17,564 nucleotides of DNA from Zygnema cylindricum (lineage: Eukaryota; Streptophyta; Zygnematophyceae; Zygnematales; Zygnemataceae). The notes beneath the pieces are model-generated. The model was not told where the DNA came from, made no database searches, and saw only the letters and a list, made by a program, of their open reading frames with translations. The stretch is taken from NCBI GenBank assembly GCA_037447655.1, contig JBBHKE010002305.1, positions 1 through 17,564 on the forward strand, read 5' to 3'. A program made the translations under genes and the position numbers. Below are positions 1 to 7,799 of the stretch, one piece after another. How positions within the stretch are numbered: position 1 is the stretch's first letter; every line of letters begins with the position of its first letter.

Positions 1-227
1 TATTTGTACTCTTTTACTTTGTAAAGTACAATTTTGCACCGTCAGACACCGACTGTGACCACACTATTTAAAACGGAACTGTATTAGAGTAATTAAAGCT
101 CATTCAAAAAGTAAATTAAAAAACGTAAAGGATAATTTAGAATAATGTACTCTATTTATAGTGATAGAGTCAAAATTTGGGGTGACGGAATTAGCGTATA
201 GAACTCTAATAGCGATTCGCGGTGTTA
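1..227. mobile_element. Mariner-like MITE, right-end part (family M1)
   Basis: The left part lies outside the window. Positions 1-225 align along their length with the right part of the complete copy at 6844-7464 (shared blocks: a run beginning ATTTGTAC near 1 and 7242, CACACTATTTAAAA, GATAGAGTC.AAATTT, and the terminal CGATTCGCGGTGT). The inverse orientation recurs at 9164-9656. The outer end reads GCGGTGTTA rather than GCGGTGTA, so the expected terminal TA is displaced by one base. There is no coding capacity, so it is a non-autonomous element. Confidence 0.75.
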
Positions 228-263
228 CGTATATATATATTTTTTAAATCGTACATACCGCTT

Positions 264-366
264 GTCCGTACAATATACATTCGTACTTTTTATACGTCCG
301 TACAATATACATTCGTACTTTTTGTACGTCCGTACAAATGCATTTCGTACAATGTGTCCGTACACG
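264..366. repeat. 32-bp minisatellite, about 3 to 3.5 units
   Basis: Units start at 264, 296 and 328 with GTCCGTACAA, spaced exactly 32 bp, and a shorter degenerate unit starts at 356. The first two units are nearly identical through CATTCGTACTTTTT. The motifs GTAC and CGTAC dominate and partly self-pair. The short open frame across it is a by-product of the repeat. No function is visible. Confidence 0.8.
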
Positions 367-1419
367 AAAACTATACGAAATTTACGAAAAAGTTCAAAAA
401 ACCCAAAAAATAACGCATAATCGTTAAATTTTCAAACTTTTAATGAGTGAAACATCTATGCCGCCAACCCTAAGTTGAGAATCCTACCTTTCAATTGCAA
501 CAGTCAGATCTATAACCCAGCATTTGTGTACGAAGAAAAGATATTTTAAGTAGAAAAAAGATTTTGACTGCTTCAAAGTGGTTAACTCAAGTGAGGAGGG
601 GCGGCGTAGTCTAACAGGACAAAAAACGAAACAGCTCTACAAACTGTCACATACAAACAGGAAACCCTAAGCGCAATAGTTGCTCGACTTCAATTGCCAT
701 ATAGAAACAAATGATCTGTGCGAAAAAGAATCTCAACGAATCTTTTGCCGACCAAGTCAATTACAACTGTGCAGCATAGGAATGAAAACCATAGTTGTTC
801 ACACCGTTTAGTGTGAGCGATTCAATCACGACAAATTATACGTAATGAACGCATTGAACGTTTTGAAAAAATCGTAAAAATCGTTAATGAATTTTCGTCC
901 GTACTATTCCGTACATATAAATAAAAATGAATTTTACAAATAACGCAGTTTCTACATTTTCCGTACAGTTCCCGTCTCTTTTCGTCAAAGTCTGTACTTT
1001 TTTCGTACAAAACTATACATTTACGATAAATACCGTACAGTTCCAGTAATTTATCTTTTTAGTTTACCGGACAGAAAGTACATCACGATTTATTGCGATT
1101 TTTTCAACAGTCACCAATTATACGTAGCAATCGGAAAAAATGAAAAGATCGCACGATTTGAACAACAGCGACGAAAACTCAAAAAGGGGGACCGCATTGA
1201 AATAAAACTACAAATTCACAGCGAGCCACTTCCACAAAGTTTTTTTGCGAATCCGTTTCAAAGGTGAGTGCGGCTATGAGATTTGATTTTGTACTCTTTC
1301 ACACGAGCGAAGACGATGAATGATTGGTGCAAATCGTTGACCATAGGAGTGCGTCGCAAACTGATCCTATGACAGTAAAGTTTTTTCGATTTTGAATTGT
1401 ACAATAGTACTGTACCTTT
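367..1419. other. Intergenic DNA without a supportable gene
   Basis: I see no open frame with recognisable protein character, no tRNA and no element with clear ends. Scattered CCGTACAGTTCC (961 and about 1032) and other GTAC-rich words suggest decayed repeats. A 21-codon frame at 1141 (MKRSHDLNNSDENSKRG...) is too short to support. Confidence 0.5.
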
Positions 1420-2215
1420 TTTGAAAAATGCTAACCATGCGGTATTAGGGTACGTCCCGTGTAATCTGTAATTTGATGAAGTATTTTGGACTCTAGTAAG
1501 GATTCTTTGTACTACTTTGAAGAGCGTCCCTATGTGCGAAATTGAAATTGGAACTTTTAAATGTGACGGTTGTAGACGTGGGTAGAACTTGTGACGATTG
1601 AAGCCGACTATGAAGCTTCCGACGATTAAGTGACGAACCAAAAACAGCGACAATAGTAGATGGCTAGATTTTTGTGAGATTGTAGATGTTTAGGGTTTGG
1701 TGATATTGTGACGTCATGCTCACTTGTGACAACGTCGACGTCACTGATTCAATAACTTTACGCCATGGTTTTCCCGATTTCGTTTTTTCTACTTTTCTCA
1801 CTCGACTTGCCATTAAAAAAAAAACCTAAAAATTGTCAAAAATAAAAATTTTAAAAGATCTTTCATACTATACCAAATTTGTCGTGTCTTATTCTAAAAA
1901 GTGTGAGATAAAAGCGATGGTGTGAGAGGGATAGGGGAGAGGCGACGACGGCGCAAAATTTTGCAAAGGACCCCATGAATGAAAGTGGAGGTCCAAGACC
2001 CGTGCAATTATTTTTTCTGTACATGCGCGTGACAAACATGGAGAAAAATAGCGAGGACTCTCCCTCCTCTAAAAATATTCCCACTCTTGTGGCGCGGACG
2101 TGGGTCATTTTTCATTCGCTGTTTGGGCGGTACTTTAACTAAAAGCACCCCTTGGAGGTGATTTTGGATGAAGTTTTTTGATGGGCTCGATTCTCTTTCC
2201 CAGGGTCAAAAAGAG
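1420..2215 (+). repeat. Dispersed long repeat R, copy 1
   Basis: It aligns, with many substitutions and indels, with 7800-8700 and more loosely with 16110-16835, all in the same orientation. Shared landmarks in order are: a GATTCTT.GTA.TA block near 1500, CCCTATGTG (1529), GTGACGGTTGTAGACGTGGG (1563), TGACGTCA (1709-1716), GTCGACGTCAC (about 1735), GCCATGGTTTTCCC, an AGATCTTT block near 1857, a purine-rich GTG-AGAGGGATAGGG block near 1920, and GAGGTGATTTT followed by GATGGGCT near 2155-2190. Neither terminal inverted repeats nor coding capacity was found. The 131-residue minus-strand open frame within it is not conserved between copies and looks incidental. The element class is unknown. Confidence 0.7.
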
Positions 2216-2963
2216 GAAAACACCAAAATATGTTCACATGACGACAAACATGCAGTACATTCAAAGTGTAAATTTGACGTTCACAAATTGTTGACAGCTC
2301 ACAAGTGTATGTATAGAATTGAGCTTTGTTAGTAATTAATCATTTATGCTGGTTAAAAAAGTAGGGACCAAAGATGTAGTAAATTAGGGTTGTCGATTAG
2401 GTCATACATAAATGATACATTGATTATCTAATAATATTTATGTTTATGTGTGATGCATTGTTTATTATTATTTATGTATGTTATTTTATGTTTGTTTGTC
2501 ATGCATTGTGCATGTATTTGTCTTGTTGTTTACTACATCTGTGTATGCGTTTGTCCTAGAGTGGTCCTATGTTTTCCACAGATTTGCAAACCTATTGTGT
2601 GTTTGGTTTGTGTGAAATTGCTCCGTCTGTGTACGGATGATTGTTCTGCCTGTGTGCGGATGATTGATTGCATCTGTGTATGCATTTATGTTAAATGGAG
2701 GATGCATTTCAAATGATTGTTCATTGGCCTAACTTTGCTTACCTTTTTGGGTGATAGTTGGGGTGGCTTCTACGGTCTATTTTAGACCAAAGAACAACAA
2801 ATATTTGTAACATTGTCAATCTTTGTGTTTTTGTTTTTTTGTTTTTTTTGTAATGATTTTTGTTTTTTGGGAGAAAAAATACATTTTTTTCAAAGATAGC
2901 TCACATTGTAATTGTAACATTGTTATTTTTTTGTCTCTTTGTTGTTTTGTTTTTTTTTTGTAG
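2216..2963. other. T/G-rich leader of the Crypton island, no supported gene
   Basis: From about 2430 the plus strand becomes strongly T-rich and poor in C and CpG. Cys-rich open frames here (2450-2716) arise from TGT/TGC-rich simple sequence, with repeats such as CTGTGT(A/G)CGGATGATTG at about 2628 and 2650. The N-terminal part of the recombinase described next should lie here, but I cannot recognise it, so it is either lost or too decayed. A polypyrimidine run ending in TAG at 2961-2963 resembles a 3' splice site. Confidence 0.4.
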
Positions 2964-3113
2964 GATTCGATTTATCATGAACCATGCATGCCTCAGTCGT
3001 GGCGATGATTCAAAAAATGCTCAGTTAACGTATGCTTTTTGTATGATCTTTTTTATCTTGCGTCGGATAAGGGTTGTGTTTTGGCAATGGTTAGAAGAAA
3101 TGGGAAAACTAAT
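2964..3113 (+). other. Crypton block: catalytic Arg I and NGKTN
   Basis: After a pyrimidine tract and TAG (2961-2963), the frame reads IRFIMNHACLSRGDD and then a NAQLTYAF stretch, matching the family pattern LR..H.MLLRGE followed by LSDLF. The Arg codon CGT at 2998-3000 corresponds to the first catalytic arginine. From about 3060 the matching frame shifts: KGCVLAMVRRNGKTN is read in the next frame, ending at 3113. The frameshift therefore lies between about 3025 and 3060. GTGATA at 3114 could be a donor. Confidence 0.6.
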
Positions 3114-3209
3114 GTGATAAGTAATCTATAAAATAGGAGCTTCAACGAAATTATGTATTTTTCAAATGTTTTGTACATAACCCAAAAACATTTTTTACTA
3201 ATTTTGTAG

Positions 3210-3443
3210 GGTACATTTTATCCGCAGAATGGCCGTGCAAATTTTATCGGTTGCATACGCCACTTGAAATTTTTTATTTGTTTGGTAGGTGCTGTGGCCC
3301 AACAATTTTTTTGGAGGTGGGAATCAACTACACATAAAAATTCGATCCTCAATTTTTCGACAAAAAACACCTGGTACAGGGAACCCTTCACGGAAGGGAG
3401 AGTTTTAGCGAAAGATCAAAAAAGAAAAGAAACACCGTTCATG
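3210..3443 (+). other. Crypton block: GCIRH and VGAVAQQFFWRWE
   Basis: It begins after ATTTTGTAG (3209). One frame reads GTFYPQ, then NGRANFIGCIRH and, after a short stretch, VGAVAQQFFWRWE. It continues to LNFSTKNTWYRE and stops at 3444-3446. The family pattern is GKTN....GCIRHR.PL.CPVGALALYLFWR followed by PDFS..W. The spacing agrees well. The stop may lie in an intron or be a disabling mutation. Confidence 0.6.
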
Positions 3444-3512
3444 TAACGTCTTTGCTACAATACACAGTTTTAGTATATAATAAAAACATTCAAAACCAAA
3501 GGTATTTCCTTG

Positions 3513-3565
3513 TCTCATAAAACCCATGCCGGACGTGGTCAATGAGCATCGATGTTGGCGACAGG
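3513..3565 (+). other. Crypton block: box II HxxR (KTHAGRG)
   Basis: The frame from TCT 3513 reads SHKTHAGRGQ, a TGA stop (3543-3545), then ASMLATGG. The family motif is KKTHAGR.SGARMAEL.G. His (CAT 3525-3527) and Arg (CGT 3534-3536) are the box II catalytic residues of tyrosine recombinases and are retained. The TGA interrupts the motif two codons after GRG. GTGCGT after GGAGG could be a splice donor. Confidence 0.6.
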
Positions 3566-3685
3566 AGGGTGCGTTTTTGTAAATTCAACATTAGATTTTT
3601 ATCATGCATTTAAATGAAATAATGAATTTTTTTTATCTTGTTCTAATTTTCCAAGTTTTATTTTTTTTACGGTGAATATTTAAGT

Positions 3686-3880
3686 GCTCATCGAAAAGCC
3701 ATCAAAGTCATGGGACGTTGGACATCCAACCACTTCTCATATTCATAAGTCACAGATTTACCAACAGACATTCTTTTTCAAGCTTTTAGCCACGAGAACA
3801 GCACCAAGAAACATTTTCTACCTCGTTACATTTTCTACCTCGTTGCAGAGTGGAACACCCTACTATTCTTTGTGATATGT
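3686..3880 (+). other. Crypton block: GRW...LP with stop at catalytic Tyr
   Basis: The frame reads AHRKAIKVMGRW, then TSNHFSYS, TAA (3746-3748), VTDLPTD and later KHFLPRY. The family reads IRR.GRW.....NCYLT.LP and then YLPRA. Tyr is expected nine residues after Trp, directly before (L)T(S)LP. The TAA sits exactly nine codons after the TGG at 3719-3721. A single third-base change of TAT or TAC gives TAA, so the stop plausibly replaced the nucleophile. Confidence 0.6.
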
Positions 3881-3929
3881 TTTGGCTTAGGGTTGAAACG
3901 GCATATGCTGAGTTGCCGGCAAAATGTTT

Positions 3930-4240
3930 TAAAAGATTCCCACAATTTATATCATTAAATTGTGTTAACTAATCTTTAGTGTTTTATGTTCGTCACATTT
4001 TCTCTACATTATTCCATTTTTTGTTGTTATATTGATTTTTGTTCTATTTTTTTACTCTCTTTTGTTTTGATTCTTTTTTTTTTTTAATTTTGTCTCTTCT
4101 TATTTTATCAATTGTTTTTTCTGTTTTTTTTGATTTTTTTTCTCTTTTTTTTCCCTTCTCTCCCTTTTTCTCTCTCCCTCTTTTTTGTTTCTCTCTTTTT
4201 TTCTCTCTTTGTCACCATCTTTTTTTGTTTTATATTTAAA
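3930..4240 (+). repeat. Polypyrimidine tract
   Basis: From about 4020 to 4240 the plus strand is almost all T and C, with long T runs and CTCTC blocks and very few purines. Overlapping open frames here translate to Phe/Ser/Leu-rich strings and are artefacts. It separates recombinase blocks D (LPRY) and E (FQD), so it may be part of an intron or a later insertion or expansion. Confidence 0.75.
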
Positions 4241-4338
4241 GATATATTCTTCTATTCAAAACATACAAATGTGTTTTTATGTAGAAAAATGCTCCAGCTT
4301 CCAAATCTGAACGAAATTTAATCGCTCAAAACTTCCTT

Positions 4339-4710
4339 CAAAACACTTTATAACTTAAAACTGTGTTTTTACGGTACCATGTTTTTTTCCAAGATTTATT
4401 TTTTGATCTTCCTATCTTCAGGCACAAACCATTCCAATCTTCTTTGTGGTTGTCGTTCAAGGGTGAAGTCAAAAAAACGTGTCTTAAAGCATCAGACGTG
4501 TGGGTTTCAATTGTTAATGCCAAAGCAAATGTGTCGATTTCTATCTCACAGGTGGGAAAATCAGTTGATTCGTTTTTTATGTGGAGTCAAACTTGTGGAA
4601 GAAAGATTGAATTTATAGGAGAGGGAATTTGTTGTGTAAAAGAGACACTTTCAAGTTTGAGAGAGAAAATGTGTTATATAGATGAGAAGTTACCCATGTT
4701 ATGCAGATGA
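4339..4710 (+). other. Crypton block: FLQN..LKTVFL...FFQD..FDLPIF
   Basis: One frame reads FLQNTL, stop (4351-4353), LKTVFLRYHVFFQDLFFDLP, then IFRHKPFQSSLW and FKGEV. This resembles the family segment FL.LL..LR.VFLQD......P..PIF...PF....F..F. Downstream, in the same frame, residues such as VKETLSSLREK look helical. The usual coiled-coil-like linker before GCR1_C is a possible counterpart. The frame ends at 4708-4710. Confidence 0.45.
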
Positions 4711-4787
4711 TGAATGGTCACTAAGAGACTTTCCATGAAAGGCAACCCTCTCAAAATCAAAATAGACTATCAGAAGGTGAATCAGCC

Positions 4788-5393
4788 ATGGGATTCGGGG
4801 TTTCTGAACGTAATTTTCCTCGAAGTGAAGACGAGCGACATGAAACCTATGTAGAAACGGCAAGAGCAACTAAAAAATTTCCACCCCTTCTTCTTTCACA
4901 AGGAAATTCAAATCAAGTTCCTTTGATGACTCAAATTGGAGCCCGAATTCACAAGGTAAAAGATGTTTGGAAAGCATACCATGATGGTATAGGTGGATTT
5001 TTTTCCATCGCAAATTTGGAATCAAGGGGAACTAGTTGGAGGAAAAGACAATCTCGGAAGTTTTATAATTTGAAAGTCATCTTGGTTGAAGTTGATAGAA
5101 TAACCAAGGTGAATTTTGTAGCATTAAGTTTGACATTGGACAGGATGCACGATTACCAATTCGTGAACAAATGGAGTCTACGCGACATATCAAGGAGATT
5201 AGCGACTGAAAACAAAAATACAAATTGTAGTTTGCGTGACTTTTTTGGCACTTGTTATAAATGTGTTTTTTGTAGCTTTTGCAACTTTGTAGAAACATAT
5301 ATTGTTTATTTTAGCTGTTTTTTTTTGCTTATAGTTTTGTTATTTTCGGCCCATTATATGTTTATGTTTTATTTGTTTTTTTACTTTATTTAG
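4788..5393 (+). pseudogene. GCR1_C-like DNA-binding domain fragment (3' part of the Crypton relic)
   Basis: The longest open frame of the window (201 codons). It belongs to the pseudogene above; its ATG is unlikely to be a true start, because matching sequence continues upstream in frame to a TAA at 4722 (ETFHERQPSQNQNRLSEGES). Residues about 50-107 read IGARIHKVKDVWKAYHDG, then IGGFFSIANLE, WRKRQSRKFYNLKVI and EVDRIT. This matches the GCR1_C pattern of a Val-x-x-hydrophobic-Trp start, a GL.G.PS...LE linker, Trp-Arg, and a basic FY..R..II.EI helix. Residues 129-140 (WSLRDISRRLAT) fit the C-terminal helix. Residues after about 145 become Phe/Cys-rich hydrophobic read-through of T-rich DNA and are probably not protein. 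The domain would bind DNA of the element. Confidence 0.65.
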
Positions 5394-5626
5394 TACAAAC
5401 TCTAAAATTGCATAATTTGTTTTTTTGTTTGATTTTATTTGATAAAAAAAGGCGTGTAACCTTTAATGTTGTCGAAGTCAATGTTTTTTTTATTCTATTG
5501 CACAAAATGTTCATTTTAATTAATATTCACAAAATTAATTATTTAATATTTGGTGCCTAATGTGTTTTCATCATTAACTTGGATATCGTGTACACACACA
5601 CTAATTCTACATGTGTATGATTTTTT
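5394..5626. other. T-rich 3' flank of the Crypton relic
   Basis: AT-rich, CpG-poor DNA continuing the compositional island. No open frame or RNA gene is recognisable. AATTAATTATTTAATATT words near 5518-5550 and a short CA run at 5590-5600 are the only structure seen. Confidence 0.5.
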
Positions 5627-6260
5627 TTCATTATTCTTATCAACAATTACGTTAGGTTAAAAAAATTTAGCTAATTTTTTTTGGTTTATAGAACGAACTG
5701 TAACTTAACACAAACCAAATATAGTTTACCTATTGTGGTCGATTCAAAATGTAATTGTTGTGTTTGTTAAAAGTTATTAGGCTTAAACATTGTAAGATAG
5801 AAGCGACAACATTGATCGTGGGAGTAAAATTTGTTGTATCTTTGTTTTGTGATACTACAAAACAAAATAAAAGCAACGATTAACAATTCTCATCCCTTAT
5901 TTGTTTTTTGTTTTTTCATGCCTTTTGTCGAATATTTAATCTTATATTTCATTATTTTTATCAACAATTACGGTAGACTAAAAAGGTTTAGTTAATGCTT
6001 TTGGGTTTATGTGTAACAAACTATAGCTTAACACAAGCCAAATACAGTTTCTTTATTTTGGTCGATTAAAAATGCAGTCGTAGTGTTTGTCAAACTTAAT
6101 AGGCTTGAAACATCGTAAGATAGAAAAACGATAACATCAATCGTGGGAGTAAAATTTGTTCTATTTTTCGTTTTGTGATACTATAAAACAAAAAAAAAGT
6201 GACGATTGACTACTCTCATCCTTAATTTGGTTTTTTTTATTTTACAAATGCCTTTTGTCC
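5627..6260 (+). repeat. Tandem direct duplication, 2 units of about 320 bp
   Basis: Unit 1 is about 5627-5930 and unit 2 about 5948-6260. Both start TTCATTATT.TTATCAACAA and share, in order, ACACAA.CCAAATA, GGTCGATT.AAAATG, an AACAT.GTAAGATAGA block, ATCGTGGGAGTAAAATTTGTT, TTTTGTGATACTA.AAAACAA and TGCCTTTTGTC. Many substitutions separate them, so the duplication is not recent. No open frame is conserved. Both units lie inside the T-rich island downstream of the recombinase relic. Confidence 0.85.
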
Positions 6261-6631
6261 AAGATTAATCGGATAGCCAATGTATTTATTTTAAATTTTG
6301 CGTTATATTATATATAAATGTTGTGTTATATTACGATTAATGCATTAGTATTCCACAATTATAACAATATACTTAGTTAAGCAACATTAAAAATGTATTG
6401 ACGATGGCGACCAAAAAAATTATTTATTAAAACAGCCTTATGGCTGCTAAAGACCAACCGACCAGCAGCAAATTGAATGATTAACTACTCTATTTTGAGT
6501 AACAATGTATCGAGGAGATCGACGATATATGCGTATTGGTAACGTAGCGGCAATGGGGAGCACAGTTGTTTTTTTATTTTGTTTATTTTGGGACGCCTTC
6601 GTACGTTGGTTTTTATAGTTTTTTGTTTTAA
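6261..6631. other. Transition from T-rich island to GC-richer DNA
   Basis: AT-rich simple sequence to about 6420, then CpG reappears (TCGAGGAGATCGACG near 6510). No gene was found. Small antiparallel open frames here have no recognisable protein character. Confidence 0.45.
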
Positions 6632-6843
6632 TTGCATTTTGACATCGCCCGCCCGAAATCACCTATTGATCCGTTTACATCCTCCCGCAAACGTCGTACG
6701 CCGCCAGCTAAGAGAGGAATACCCGCGTCTTTGCCGGCCAATTCGAAATGTGTCGAGCCGGCATCCGCGGGAGTCTCCGCGAGGTTATCCGACAGCCGGC
6801 GTTATTCTCCTCGTGCCTCCGCGAGTCTCCTCGTTTCGACCTG
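6632..6843 (+). other. GC-rich open stretch, possible gene fragment, split by a MITE
   Basis: Strikingly GC- and CpG-rich against its surroundings, and open in two plus frames. One encodes an Arg/Ser/Pro-rich peptide (SRKRRTPPAKR, SARLSDSRRYSPR), the other LHPPANVVRRQLREE and VPPRVSSFRPV. It has internal repeats (CCGCG.GAGTCTCC twice, GCCGGC three times). The MITE at 6844 interrupts it. If the element and one TA are removed, the second frame continues open through 7465-7548 before TGA (7549-7551), adding about 28 codons. I recognise no family. It could be an exon remnant or a GC-rich repeat or promoter region. Confidence 0.3.
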
Positions 6844-7464
6844 TACACCGCGAATCGTAATTAGAGTAATGAAAAAATTAGAGTAAAAAAACAAAAAAAA
6901 AGCAATTAGAGTAATTGACGCTAATTTATGTGATATAGCTTTTCTAACTATGAAGTTTACTCTAATTTATTTAGTTATTCTATATTGGGTTATGTCGGCG
7001 ATAATTATGTGCGCGATAATTATGAACACTAAATTACGTAAACGTACAAAATGTGTCAGTCCGGTATAGTATTGACGTCATAATGACGCTAATAATATTT
7101 GTCGCATTGAATGTCAGATAATGTTCACACTGACGACGATGCTGTCGACGGACGAGAGTTATGCGAACGGCTTTTTTAGATCTGATTGATTTTTTTGTTT
7201 AGTGCGATTTCACGTGCGAGCGCGATTCTATTATATCATTATTTGTACCTTTTTACTTATAAAAGTACAATTTTGCACGGTCAGATGTCGTCCGTACTCC
7301 ACACTATTTAAAAATAACCTATATTAGAATTTTTTACGCTAAAAAAACCTCACCTAAATTAGAATAATGAAAAATTAGAATCGATTACTCTATTTGATGT
7401 GATAGAGTCGAAATTTCAAGCGACCGAATTAGAGTAATTTACTCTAATTACGATTCGCGGTGTA
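6844..7464. mobile_element. Mariner-like MITE M1, complete, perfect 26-bp TIRs
   Basis: A 621-bp element. TACACCGCGAATCG and 12 more bases at 6844-6869 are the exact reverse complement of 7439-7464. TA at both ends fits the TA target duplication of Tc1/mariner elements, and this is supported independently by the nested copy at 10601-10803. The interior has no long open frame, so it would be mobilised in trans. A TGACGTCA palindrome lies at 7073-7080. Perfect ends suggest this is the youngest copy here. It disrupts the GC-rich stretch above. Confidence 0.88.
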
Positions 7465-7551
7465 CCGGCCGTCTGCGGCCGTCTGCTCTGCGTACTAGTC
7501 TATAGCTACGTTAAAGCTTTCGTCAAAACAGATTTCAGTGATGACGTGTGA

Positions 7552-7799
7552 CTGTCCTTTTGCTTAAAACGATATACATTTTCCGGATTGCAAAATCCAC
7601 GGCGGATCGCCTCAGCTACTATGGTTTACGTGTCGTCTTCAGAATGGCCAGTGAAAACACCGTCGAGTTCTGTAAAGAAAAAAGTTCCAAATCCTTTGAC
7701 TGCTTTGTGGTAAAAATACTCCAAGAAGACAAAAAATCTAGGAGACGTTTTTGAAAAATATGTACGGACGATTCATCACTACGGTAGGCGGTGTACCCA
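7552..7799. other. Region without a supportable gene
   Basis: Open frames occur on both strands (plus 7548-7754, minus 7619-7846) but none resembles a known family. One interrupted plus frame places Cys-x-Cys at 7547-7555 and Cys-x-x-His at 7589-7600, with a stop at 7565-7567, discussed under findings. Confidence 0.35.

Larger units (their letters stand above)
2964..5220 (+). pseudogene. Degenerate Crypton-type tyrosine recombinase with GCR1_C-like C-terminus
   Basis: Conserved blocks occur in family order on one strand across several frames. They are: a HACLSRGDD block giving catalytic Arg I (2998-3000); NGKTN (3099-3113); GCIRH with VGAVAQQFFWRWE and WYRE (3249-3386); KTHAGRG, which is box II HxxR (3519-3539); MGRW (3710-3721) followed by VTDLPTD; FLPRY; FFQD..FDLPIFRHKPF (about 4378-4430); and a GCR1_C-like domain (about 4935-5210). 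The recombinase blocks resemble the NDC10_II/Crypton family, and the GCR1_C tail is the usual DNA-binding domain of CryptonF-like elements. The gene is broken. A frameshift lies near 3025-3060, in-frame stops lie at 3543, 3746, 4351 and 4722, and the frame changes near 4700. The tyrosine position is a TAA. Some gaps may be introns (GTAG-type borders near 3114/3209). The N-terminus is not recognised. Assignment rests on motif recall, not a search. Confidence 0.72.

Noticed and set aside
597-625. GTAGTCTAACAGG, similar to a Pol III A box
   Set aside because: No B box or tRNA fold within the following 100 bases.
1258-1653. 131-codon minus-strand open frame
   Set aside because: It overlaps dispersed repeat R, has no recognisable domain, and the frame is not kept in the other copies.
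2450-2716. Cys-rich 88-codon open frame resembling a secreted cysteine-rich protein
   Set aside because: The Cys codons come from TGT/TGC-rich simple sequence; there is no credible signal peptide or regular Cys framework.
4039-4321. Phe/Ser-rich hydrophobic open frames resembling membrane proteins
   Set aside because: Translation artefact of a polypyrimidine tract.
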